DNA from: JBBSQE01 sp038258095
Lineage (GTDB): Bacteria > Actinomycetota > Thermoleophilia > Solirubrobacterales > 70-9
DNA: 9,099 nt
Assembly: GCA_038258095.1 (NCBI GenBank)
Contig: JBBSQE010000132.1
Location: 1-9,099 of the forward strand
Direction: 5' to 3'
Below are positions 1 to 6,080 of the stretch, one piece after another. The translations under genes were made by a program, and so were the position numbers. Every line of letters starts with the position of its first letter. The stretch's first letter is position 1. The notes beneath the pieces are model-generated. The model made no database searches and was not told the origin of the DNA. It saw only the letters and a list, made by a program, of their open reading frames with translations.

Positions 1-963
1 CCCGAGGTGATCAAGACCGTGACCGGCGAGGAGGTCGAGTTCGAGGAGCTCGGCGGCGCGATGAGCCACAACTCCAAGTCCGGTGTCGCCCACTTCGCCT
101 CCCAGGATGAGGAGGCATGCCTCGAGGACGCGCGCCACCTGATCAGCTTCCTGCCGTCGAACAATCTCGAGCCCCCGCCGAGGGTCGAATCCTACGACGA
201 CCCCGACCGTGAGGACGCCGACCTCGACACAATCGTTCCCAACGATCCCGCCAAGCCCTACGACATGCGCGAGGTCGTCTCGCGCATCGTCGACGACGGC
301 GAGTTCTTCGAGGTCCAGGAGCACTGGGCGAAGAACATCATCTGCGGCTTCTCGCGCCTCGACGGCTTTCCCGTCGGCGTGGTCGGCAATCAGCCCGCCT
401 TCCTCGCCGGCGTCCTCGACATCGAGTCCTCTGAGAAGGCGGCGCGCTTCGTGCGCACCTGCGACGCCTTCAACGTCCCGCTCCTGACCTTCACCGACGT
501 GCCCGGCTTCCTGCCGGGGACGAGCCAGGAGTGGGGCGGGATCATCCGCCACGGCGCCAAGCTCCTCTACGCCTTCACGGAGGCCACGGTCCCGAAGCTG
601 ACCGTCGTGACGCGTAAGGCATACGGCGGCGCCTACGACGTCATGAACTCGAAGCACATGCTGGCCGACTTCAACTTCGCGTGGCCGACCTCCGAGGTCG
701 CCGTGATGGGCCCCGAGGGCGCGGTCAACATCATCTACCGCCGCGACCTGGCGACGTCGCCGACGCCCGACGAGCGCCGCGCGAAGCTGATCGATGACTA
801 CAAGGCGCACTTCGCGAACCCCTACGCGGCGGCCGAGCGCGGCTACATCGACGACGTGATCGAGCCCCGCGAGACCCGTCCGAAGCTGATCCGCGCCCTG
901 CGGACACTGCAGTCGAAGCGCGTTGAGCAGCCGAAGCGAAAGCACGGCAACATCCCGCTGTGA
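1..963 (+). CDS. pccB: Acyl-CoA (propionyl-CoA type) carboxylase carboxyltransferase beta subunit, 5'-truncated
   Basis: This is the carboxyltransferase subunit of a biotin-dependent acyl-CoA carboxylase. It moves the carboxyl group from carboxybiotin to propionyl-CoA or a related acyl-CoA in the cytoplasm. The frame is open from base 1 and ends at TGA 961-963, giving 320 residues against about 510-530 for the family, so roughly the first 200 are outside the window. The opening GPxVIKTVTGE-like region, followed by EELGGAMSHNSKSGVAHF, is typical of the end of the N-terminal crotonase-like domain. The C-terminal domain shows TDVPGFLPGT, GGIIRHGAKLLYAF, RKAYGGAYDVMNSK, and WPTSEVAVMGPEGAVNIIYRR; the GGI and YGGAY glycines form the biotin-side oxyanion holes in this family. 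No biotin carboxylase or biotin carrier gene is visible here, and a candidate epsilon-like protein lies at 4117. The family is certain. Choosing propionyl-CoA over another acyl-CoA is less so. Confidence 0.95.
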   Translation, partial: PEVIKTVTGEEVEFEELGGAMSHNSKSGVAHFASQDEEACLEDARHLISFLPSNNLEPPPRVESYDDPDREDADLDTIVPNDPAKPYDMREVVSRIVDDGEFFEVQEHWAKNIICGFSRLDGFPVGVVGNQPAFLAGVLDIESSEKAARFVRTCDAFNVPLLTFTDVPGFLPGTSQEWGGIIRHGAKLLYAFTEATVPKLTVVTRKAYGGAYDVMNSKHMLADFNFAWPTSEVAVMGPEGAVNIIYRRDLATSPTPDERRAKLIDDYKAHFANPYAAAERGYIDDVIEPRETRPKLIRALRTLQSKRVEQPKRKHGNIPL

Positions 964-1089
964 GCGTGGAGGTCTTCGGCCGGGAGGGTCGTGGGCATGT
1001 TCGAGAACCTCCTGCCGGCGCTCAACGGCCATCAGCCTGCGGAGGGTGGGTCCGGTTTGCGCTCTGCTTCCCCGCGATCCTGCCGCCTC

Positions 1090-1839
1090 CTAGGACATCG
1101 GCTCCGCGACGACGAGGAGCGAGACGCCGAAGGGGAGGTCGCGGCGCGCCAGCCAGCGTGCCTCGGAGGCGAAGACCTTCGTCAGCGCCCGGTTCACGGG
1201 CCCGTCGTCGGTCATCTCGAAGTCCGAGCGCAGCTCCTTCGGCTCGGGCAGTATCCGCCGGGCGAGGCGGATGGCCGCGATGGGCCCGAAGAGGATCGAG
1301 TTGAAGTAGGTGGTGCGCCTTTCCCTCAGGCCGGCGCCGGCGAGCGTCCGGTGCAGGGTCCGGGCGGTGTAGCGGCGGAAGTGGTGGCTGATCTCGTCCT
1401 GCGCCCCCCACAGCGCCGGGTGGGCCGGGACCGTGGCGAGGAAGATGCCCCCGGGCCGCAACACCCGCCTGACCTCGCTGACCGCGGCGACGTCGTCTGA
1501 GATGTGCTCGATCACGTCGAGCGCGGTGAGAACGTCAAAGGAGTCGTCCGGGAAGGGCAGCTCGGCGGAGGTGAGGTGAGTGACGGCCATCTCGCCGCGC
1601 TCGTGGCAGAGCCGGACGGCGCTCTCGCTCGCGTCGACTCCCTCGACCTCGCCGAAGCGCCGCAGCGGCTCGAGCATCCCGCCGGTGCCGCAGCCCATGT
1701 CGAGGATGCGTCGCTCTGGCTGACCATTGCTGGGGCCGAGCTCCGCGTCGAGGACGGTCTGGATGATCCGTGAGCGCCCGACGAACCACCAGTGGCTCAG
1801 GTCGATCTCCGAGTACTCCTCGTAGAACGCCTCCTTCAT
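1090..1839 (-). CDS. Class I SAM-dependent methyltransferase next to a GT2 glycosyltransferase
   Basis: This 249-residue protein is a predicted cytoplasmic class I S-adenosylmethionine methyltransferase. The SAM site is clear: ILDMGCGTG at residues 45-53 (motif I), the acidic residue D69 in EGVDAS at the end of strand 2, PFPDDSFDVL around 95-104, DVIEHI at 108-113, and LRPGGIF near 127-133. A WGAQDEISHHFRRYT stretch (144-158) is typical of methyltransferases found beside sugar transferases. The ATG at 1839 is chosen because it shares one base with the stop codon of the upstream GT2 (TGATG), implying translational coupling, and because the protein then opens MKEAFYEEY just ahead of the conserved fold. 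The open frame extends further upstream, but those codons lie inside the GT2 gene and read as low-complexity sequence. The acceptor is unknown; a glycan or polyprenyl-linked sugar is inferred only from the neighbour. Confidence 0.88.
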   Translation of the reverse strand: MKEAFYEEYSEIDLSHWWFVGRSRIIQTVLDAELGPSNGQPERRILDMGCGTGGMLEPLRRFGEVEGVDASESAVRLCHERGEMAVTHLTSAELPFPDDSFDVLTALDVIEHISDDVAAVSEVRRVLRPGGIFLATVPAHPALWGAQDEISHHFRRYTARTLHRTLAGAGLRERRTTYFNSILFGPIAAIRLARRILPEPKELRSDFEMTDDGPVNRALTKVFASEARWLARRDLPFGVSLLVVAEPMS

Positions 1840-2669
1840 CAGGGCTGCGAGGGCGCGGCTGACTCCTGCGGCTCGTACTCCGTGCCGACGATCTCCTCCG
1901 TGGCCCGCTGGGCCTCGTCGCGGTGCTCGGTGGTGGGGAGGTGGATCCGCCTCCACATGCGCCCGATCGTCTTCAGTGTCCTCAGGATGTCGCTGGGCTG
2001 CACCGTGGTCTCGCCGGCCATCCGCGGGTAGTGGCGGACACCCTTCTGGGCCATCCGGAAGTTCCAGCGGCGCGACCGCGCGACGATCTCCGTGTCGATG
2101 AAGAAGTCGTCGGTCTGGAGCTGGAGGTTCGCGAGGACCTCCCGGCGCATCAGCTTGTAGGCGCAGTCGACATCGCGGACGCGGATCCGGAAGAGGAGGC
2201 CGACGAGGCGGTTGTAGCCCCAGGAGACGAACGAGCGGAGCGCCGAGTCGTAGCGGTAGACGCGGAACCCGATCACGAGGTCGTTGTCCTCCATGAGCGG
2301 CAGGAAGTAGGCGAGCTCCGTCAGGTCGAACTGGCGGTCGGAATCGGTGTAGAAGACGAGGTCCGAGATGGCGTTTTTGAAGCCGGTCCGCAGCGCGGCG
2401 CCGTAGCCGCGGTTCTCGGAATGGGAGATCAGGCGGACCTTCGGGTGGTGCTGGTCGACGAGGGCCCGAGCGACGGCGCCGGTTCCGTCGGCGCTCCCGT
2501 CGTCGACGACCAGGATCTCGAACTCCTCCGCCATTCCGGGCAGGGCCTCGAGCGCCATCTCGACCATCGGCCCGATGTTCAGCTCCTCCCTGTAGGCGGG
2601 CAGCACGACAGAGATGCTGGGCGCCCGGTGGGTCAGATGGGGTGTCTTGGGCTGGATCTCCGAATTCAC
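1839..2669 (-). CDS. Family 2 glycosyltransferase, polyprenol-phosphate mannosyltransferase-like
   Basis: This is a GT-A fold family 2 glycosyltransferase of 276 residues, resembling soluble dolichol/polyprenol-phosphate sugar transferases. Motifs are SVVLPAYREE (20-29), the nucleotide-binding DDGSADGT (56-63), ENRGYGAALRTG (85-96), the metal-binding DSD (109-111) continuing to DRQFD, and DVDCAYKLMRR (166-176). There is no C-terminal membrane segment, unlike GtrB-type transferases. It would transfer a sugar from a nucleotide donor to a lipid phosphate at the inner membrane face; donor and acceptor cannot be read. I prefer the GTG at 2669 because a TAGCTT box lies 7 bases upstream, matching the leaderless spacing seen elsewhere in the window. 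A TTG at 2678 would add three residues but would fall on that box. The gene overlaps the downstream methyltransferase by one base, so the two form an operon. Confidence 0.9.
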   Translation of the reverse strand: MNSEIQPKTPHLTHRAPSISVVLPAYREELNIGPMVEMALEALPGMAEEFEILVVDDGSADGTGAVARALVDQHHPKVRLISHSENRGYGAALRTGFKNAISDLVFYTDSDRQFDLTELAYFLPLMEDNDLVIGFRVYRYDSALRSFVSWGYNRLVGLLFRIRVRDVDCAYKLMRREVLANLQLQTDDFFIDTEIVARSRRWNFRMAQKGVRHYPRMAGETTVQPSDILRTLKTIGRMWRRIHLPTTEHRDEAQRATEEIVGTEYEPQESAAPSQP

Positions 2670-2676
2670 GGCACGC

Positions 2677-2682
2677 AAGCTA
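2677..2682 (-). promoter_or_regulatory. Putative -10 box for the leaderless GT2 (minus strand)
   Basis: On the minus strand the hexamer TAGCTT fits the actinobacterial -10 pattern TAnnnT and sits 7 bases before GTG 2669. That spacing would place the transcript start at or next to the start codon. No Shine-Dalgarno sequence is evident. I see no convincing -35 element. It overlaps the plus-strand box at 2681-2686 by two bases. Confidence 0.45.
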
Positions 2683-2686
2683 CCGT
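2681..2686 (+). promoter_or_regulatory. Putative -10 box of the decayed GT2 (plus strand)
   Basis: TACCGT lies 7 bases before TTG 2694, the apparent original start of the GT2 pseudogene. It matches TAnnnT at the same distance as TACAGT before the rhodanese start. The box shares bases 2681-2682 with the divergent minus-strand -10 box, so RNA polymerase could probably occupy only one at a time. Confidence 0.42.
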
Positions 2687-2693
2687 CTGCGCC

Positions 2694-3117
2694 TTGGAGC
2701 TCTCAGTGCTGATCCCCGCCCACGACGAGGAGGGGTCGATCGAGGAGACCGTCGCAGGCGTCGTCGGCCCGCTCGGTGCCGAGTTGATCGAACTTCGAGG
2801 TCCTCGTCGTCAACGATGCGTCGACCGACGGGACGGGGGCCATCATGGACCGGGTCTGCGCCGGTGAGGAGCGGGTGCGGTGCATCCGCTCGCCGAACCC
2901 GCCCGGATTCGGCTTCGCCGTTCGTGCCGGCCTCGACGCCCACACGGGGACGCCGTGGCTACGGGGTCGTCCCATCTCCTGGACGAACCGCCGCAGCGGC
3001 GAGTCCGAGCTCTCCCTCCAGGAGCAGCGCAGCCGCTACCTGTTCATCGTCCTCATCGTCTTCCTCGAGCACCACCTGAGCCGCGGGGATTATCGACGCC
3101 GGCCGGCGGGGCGCTGA
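2694..3117 (+). pseudogene. Degenerate GT2 glycosyltransferase: frameshifted and internally deleted
   Basis: Two fragments of a polyprenol-phosphate mannosyltransferase-like GT2 remain. From TTG 2694 the first frame reads ELSVLIPAHDEEGSIEETV, the usual GT2 N-terminus. Near 2790-2793 the reading must shift by one extra base to continue as FEVLVVNDASTDGTG, which is the nucleotide-binding motif, and then PPGFGFAVRAGLDAHTG. The protein next jumps at about 2950-2973 to PISWTNRRSGES and RYLFIVLIVFLEHHLSRGDYRR, which looks like the C-terminal end of the same family. The middle of the catalytic domain, including the DXD metal site, is missing; I estimate 100-130 residues lost against a usual length of about 250. 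The residual frame ends at TGA 3115-3117. The product cannot be an active transferase. It overlaps the 3' end of the opposing cyclodeaminase-family gene by 65 bases. Confidence 0.8.
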
Positions 3118-4063
3118 GCGACACCTCCGCCGCCTCCACACGTCCGTCCTTCCACGCCTCCCAGACGGCGATCGCGATGCCGAGGTCCTGGATCGCCAGG
3201 CCCGTTGAGTCGAAGAGCGTGATCTCGTCCTGGTTGATGCGGCCCGGTTGGGTGCCGGTCAGGACCGCCCCCAGCTCCCCGACGTCGAGCCGCCGCACGC
3301 CCCCTGCCGCGACGGCCCCGGCCAGCTCGCCGCCGGCGGACGCCTGGTCCCATTCGTCGCAGAAGAGCGTCAGGAGCCGGAGCGCCTCGCGCTCGACTTC
3401 CGCCTTGCCGTGACCATCGGCGCCGAGGACGGCGTAGTGCTGCCCGGGGCGGAGGTCGGCGGCGAAGACGACCGGCTCGGCGCCCGGCGTGCAGGTGATG
3501 ACGATGTTCTGGGCCACGGCCTCCTCGCGCGTCCCGGAGCGCCAGCCGAGCTCCGCGGCGAGGGTCTCGGCCGTCTCCTCGCGCGCGTCGTGGCAGACGC
3601 CGGGCTCGAACCCCGCCGCGATCAGGCACCGGGCCGCCCAGGCTCCGTTGACTCCGGAGCCGATCAGGCCGACCGTCTCCGCGCCTTCCCTGGCGAGCGC
3701 CTGCGCCGAAACGGCAGCTGCTGCGCCGGTCCGCAGCCAGGTGACGGAGCGGCAGTCGAGCAGCGCCAGCTCCTGGCCCGTCTCGGCATCCGAGAGGACG
3801 ATGACCCCGGTGACGACTGGCAGCCCGCGCTCTGGGTTGGCGGGGAAGGACGTGACCCACTTGAGGAGAGCGAACCCGTCCCCGCGCGCCGGCATGGCGC
3901 GGAAATCGCCCGGCGGGCTGTCGAGGTAGACCTTGGATGGCATCGTCCAGGCGCCCTCGTGATGGCGCTCGAACGCGGTCCGGGTGCGTGCGACCGCCTG
4001 CTCTGGCGAGACGGCCGCCAGTACGGCCTCGGCGGAGATAACCGGGATCGGTGCGCGCTCCAT
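3053..4063 (-). CDS. Ornithine cyclodeaminase / mu-crystallin family NAD(P)-dependent enzyme
   Basis: This 336-residue protein belongs to the ornithine cyclodeaminase/alanine dehydrogenase/mu-crystallin family, whose members oxidise or cyclise amino or imino acids using NAD(P)H. Visible features are DFRAMPA (53-59), ALLKWV with the likely substrate-contacting K68, LRTGAA with R111, the Rossmann glycine motif GLIGSGVNGAW (132-142), CDEWDQASAGGEL in the middle of the C-terminal half, and ITLFDSTGLAIQDL near the end. I start at ATG 4063 (MERAPIPVIS), which fits the family N-terminus. The longer frame back to 4126 would run into the divergent promoter and the start of the 4117 gene. The last 15-20 residues (PPAGVDNPRGSGGARGRR) are low-complexity, and their codons overlap the GT2 pseudogene. 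The exact substrate (ornithine, alanine, proline/ketimine) cannot be assigned. Its context gives no pathway. Confidence 0.88.
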   Translation of the reverse strand: MERAPIPVISAEAVLAAVSPEQAVARTRTAFERHHEGAWTMPSKVYLDSPPGDFRAMPARGDGFALLKWVTSFPANPERGLPVVTGVIVLSDAETGQELALLDCRSVTWLRTGAAAAVSAQALAREGAETVGLIGSGVNGAWAARCLIAAGFEPGVCHDAREETAETLAAELGWRSGTREEAVAQNIVITCTPGAEPVVFAADLRPGQHYAVLGADGHGKAEVEREALRLLTLFCDEWDQASAGGELAGAVAAGGVRRLDVGELGAVLTGTQPGRINQDEITLFDSTGLAIQDLGIAIAVWEAWKDGRVEAAEVSLSAPPAGVDNPRGSGGARGRR

Positions 4064-4070
4064 CCGCGGG

Positions 4071-4076
4071 AGTGTG
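4071..4076 (-). promoter_or_regulatory. Weak candidate -10 box for the cyclodeaminase-family gene
   Basis: On the minus strand, CACACT is 7 bases before ATG 4063. It keeps the A at position 2 and the T at position 6 of TAnnnT but lacks the first T. The spacing matches the other leaderless-type starts here, which is the main reason to list it. Confidence 0.25.
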
Positions 4077-4104
4077 ACGCGACTCGTGGCGTCTCGCCCT
4101 GAAC

Positions 4105-4110
4105 TACAGT
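4105..4110 (+). promoter_or_regulatory. Putative -10 box for the epsilon-like gene and its operon
   Basis: TACAGT is 6 bases upstream of ATG 4117, with no Shine-Dalgarno sequence between them. The identical hexamer stands 7 bases before the rhodanese start at 8163. This suggests a leaderless transcript beginning at the ATG and probably reading on through the genes to 7121. No clear -35 hexamer is seen at normal spacing. Confidence 0.5.
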
Positions 4111-4116
4111 CTCCCG

Positions 4117-4368
4117 ATGGAGTCAAACGGCAAACGGCGACCCCCCCGGCCGCGCATCGAGATGGGCGCCGCGAGCGCCGCGACCGCGGAGGAGGCAGCC
4201 GCGATCTCGGCGGCGCTGAGCCGGTTCATGGTCGACACCGCTGCGGCTCCCAGCACTGAACCCGTCGACACCGTCAGCCCCTGGCATCGCGCGGCGCTGC
4301 TCGAGGGCGTGAGTGCCAAGCTGCGCGTCACCGACGCGGACCCGGGCTCGGGCTTTCCGCTCCGCTGA
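4117..4368 (+). CDS. Small protein, candidate acyl-CoA carboxylase epsilon-subunit-like
   Basis: This 83-residue protein has a basic N-terminus and then PRIEMGAASAATAEEAAAIS (12-31), running into a predicted helix to about residue 44. A proline-rich linker follows, and then SPWHRAALLEGV (54-65). The order of short beta strand, G-x-x-T-x-EE-hA helix and a conserved Trp near the end resembles the actinobacterial acyl-CoA carboxylase epsilon subunit, a small accessory protein that stabilises the alpha-beta complex. The presence of pccB 3.1 kb upstream supports this. The resemblance is by eye and the family is short and variable, so this could instead be an unrelated small protein. The ATG is fixed by the -10 box just upstream. 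The stop is 17 bases before the next gene, so the two are probably co-transcribed. Confidence 0.55.
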   Translation: MESNGKRRPPRPRIEMGAASAATAEEAAAISAALSRFMVDTAAAPSTEPVDTVSPWHRAALLEGVSAKLRVTDADPGSGFPLR

Positions 4369-4385
4369 GCCTCGGATCCTCGCCG

Positions 4386-5303
4386 ATGCCGACTGCCTGG
4401 GATGAAACCGTGACGACGCGCCCCCGTGCCGGATGCGCGTGGTGCGGGGCGGCGCTCGGGCTCTCGGCGGAACGGGCGAGAGGCCGGGTGGGGTGCAGCG
4501 CCTGTGGCGCCTACACAACCGACCCCTGGCCGACCTCCGAGGAGCTCGACCGGGCCTACCGGGGCTACCGCCCCGAGGCGGGCCGGTTCTCCGGCATCGG
4601 CGACCGCGTCCTGGCCCGGACGCGTGCCAGGCTCGCGGCGCGGATCGACCGGATCGCACCCCCGGGGAAGGTTCTCGATGTCGGATCGGGGGATGGGACG
4701 CTGCTCGATTCGCTTCAAGCCGACGGCCGCGAGGCTCTCGGCCTCGAGCGTGACTCGAACCGCGACGACGTCCGCGCCGCCGAGGTGTCAGAGATCGACG
4801 GCGTGTGGGCGGCGGTCGTCTTCTGGCACGCGCTTGAGCACCTGTCCTCGCCTGGGGAGTCGATCGATCACGCCGCAGAGCTGCTCGGGCCCGGCGGATA
4901 CCTGCTCGTGGCGGTACCGAACACGGACAGCCTCCAGGCACGGGTCTTCGGCGACCGCTGGTTTCACCTGGACCTTCCGCGCCATCTCGTCCACCTCTCG
5001 TCCCGGGTCCTGGTCGAGCGCATCGAGGGGCTCGGCCTGAGGGTCTCCCGGGTGAGCCACTGGCGCGGCGGCCAGGCGCTGTTCGGATGGCTGCACGGGC
5101 TCGTCGGCGGTCTGCCCGGCAGCCCGAATCTCTACGACGCGATCCGCCGCCCCGAGGCTCGGAGCGAGCCGATGTCCCCCGGAACCCGGGCCCTCGCCAT
5201 CGGCGCGGCGGTCGTCTTCCTGCCGATCGCGGCGGCTGGGACGGTGGCCGAAGTGGCGGCGCGGCGCGGCGGAACCGTCTACGTTGAGGCCCATCGTGAC
5301 TGA
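4386..5303 (+). CDS. Zinc-ribbon class I SAM methyltransferase
   Basis: This is a 305-residue SAM-dependent methyltransferase with an N-terminal zinc ribbon: C17-x2-C20 and C37-x2-C40 are positioned to bind one zinc. The catalytic domain shows VLDVGSGDGT (96-105), the acidic E121 ending strand 2, FWHALEHL (146-153), LLGPGGYLLVAVPN, and RWFHLDLPRHLVHLS. This ribbon plus Methyltransf_23-like layout is common in sugar and lipid modification clusters. A hydrophobic stretch at about 269-290 (ALAIGAAVVFLPIAAAG) could be a membrane anchor or amphipathic helix. I keep ATG 4386; GTG 4410 would also retain the zinc ribbon. It follows the 4117 gene by 17 bases and overlaps the next glycosyltransferase by 8 bases, so it is inside an operon. 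The acceptor is unknown. Confidence 0.87.
   Translation: MPTAWDETVTTRPRAGCAWCGAALGLSAERARGRVGCSACGAYTTDPWPTSEELDRAYRGYRPEAGRFSGIGDRVLARTRARLAARIDRIAPPGKVLDVGSGDGTLLDSLQADGREALGLERDSNRDDVRAAEVSEIDGVWAAVVFWHALEHLSSPGESIDHAAELLGPGGYLLVAVPNTDSLQARVFGDRWFHLDLPRHLVHLSSRVLVERIEGLGLRVSRVSHWRGGQALFGWLHGLVGGLPGSPNLYDAIRRPEARSEPMSPGTRALAIGAAVVFLPIAAAGTVAEVAARRGGTVYVEAHRD
5286..5289 (+). promoter_or_regulatory. Ribosome binding site selecting GTG 5296
   Basis: GAGG lies 6 bases before GTG 5296, inside the 3' end of the methyltransferase gene. It supports GTG 5296 over the more upstream TTG 5284, which would itself overlap this site. Confidence 0.5.
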
Positions 5304-6045
5304 GCGGCCCCCCGGAAAGGTGATCGTCGTCATGCCGGCGATGAATGCCGCGCTGACGCTCGAGACGACCTTCGAGGCGATCCCCATGGAGTGGGTCGAC
5401 GAAGTGATCCTCGTCGACGACCACTCGACCGACGAGACGGTCGAGCGCGCCCGCAAGCTACCGCTTCACGTCGTCTGGCACCCGCACAACGCCGGCTATG
5501 GCGCGAACCAGAAGACGTGCTATCTGGAGGCGTTGCAGCGCAATGCTGACGCCGTCGTGATGCTCCATCCCGACGGCCAGTACGAGCCCGAGTTGATCCC
5601 GCGGATGGTCGAGCCGATCCTGAACGGACGTGCCGACCTGGTTCTCGGCTCCCGGCTGGCGAAGCCGGGCATGGCGCTCGCCAACGGCATGCCGCGCTGG
5701 AAGTACATGGTCAACCGCTCGCTGACGACGGTCGAGAACAAGATCATGGGCACGGAGATGACCGAGGCCCACACCGGCTACCGCGCCTACTCCCGGAACC
5801 TGCTCCTCACGATCCCGTTCCTTCGCACCGCGAACGACTTCAGCTTCGACTCCGAGGTCCTGATGCAGGCGGTCAACTTCGATATGCGGATCGAGGAGGT
5901 GCCGGCCAACGGCCGCTATTTCGACGACGCTTCCTCAGTCGGCGTCAAGAGCGGAATCGTCTACGGGTCGAAGACGCTCTGGGCCGGCTTTCGCCTGATG
6001 CTCCACCGCGCCCACATCCTCCCGTCGAAGAAGTTCCGCCCGTAG
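5296..6045 (+). CDS. Family 2 glycosyltransferase
   Basis: This GT-A fold family 2 glycosyltransferase has 249 residues from GTG 5296. Motifs are VIVVMPAMNAALTLETT (9-25), nucleotide-binding DDHSTDET (41-48), NAGYGANQKTCY (65-76), HPDGQYEP (91-98) holding the catalytic-region Asp, DLVLGSR, AHTGYRAYSRNLL and DFSFDSEVLMQA. It is a soluble enzyme without membrane segments and probably works at the inner face of the membrane on a lipid-linked or nucleotide-linked acceptor. It differs clearly from the GT2 at 1839 (HPDGQY rather than DSDRQFD), so the two are not recent duplicates. The gene starts inside the preceding methyltransferase gene (8-base overlap), behind a GAGG site, which indicates translational coupling. 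The sugar donor and acceptor are not predictable. Confidence 0.9.
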   Translation: MTERPPGKVIVVMPAMNAALTLETTFEAIPMEWVDEVILVDDHSTDETVERARKLPLHVVWHPHNAGYGANQKTCYLEALQRNADAVVMLHPDGQYEPELIPRMVEPILNGRADLVLGSRLAKPGMALANGMPRWKYMVNRSLTTVENKIMGTEMTEAHTGYRAYSRNLLLTIPFLRTANDFSFDSEVLMQAVNFDMRIEEVPANGRYFDDASSVGVKSGIVYGSKTLWAGFRLMLHRAHILPSKKFRP

Positions 6046-6080
6046 ATGGGCGCCCCTCGAACCCCCGGGCGTACCGTCTA

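Noticed and set aside
964..1089. Search for a bidirectional terminator between pccB and the convergent methyltransferase
   Set aside because: GAGGT near 967 and ACCTC near 1007 could pair, but the stem is only about 5 bp with a long loop, so I do not list a terminator.
991..1500. Plus-strand frame starting MGMFENLLPALNGHQ after pccB
   Set aside because: Only the first 25-30 codons lie outside the minus-strand methyltransferase gene. The rest is antisense to it and has no recognisable domain. The GGAGG at 982-986 is either too close (GTG 991) or far (ATG 997).
1923..2867. Long plus-strand open frame of 314 codons
   Set aside because: It is antisense to the intact GT2, with an acidic/Val-Gly composition typical of a mirror frame in GC-rich DNA. 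Only its last part from 2694 coincides with real GT2 pseudogene sequence.
3248..4102. Plus-strand frame of 284 codons
   Set aside because: Antisense shadow of the ornithine cyclodeaminase family gene, which has clear family motifs on the other strand.
4123..5424. Long minus-strand open frame of 433 codons
   Set aside because: Arg/Pro/Gly-rich low-complexity translation antisense to the zinc-ribbon methyltransferase and epsilon-like gene; no domain is recognisable.
6072..6077. TACCGT as a -10 box for the methyltransferase at 6081
   Set aside because: It is only 3 bases before the GTG, against 6-7 at the other sites, and the gene lies within an operon spacing of 35 bases.
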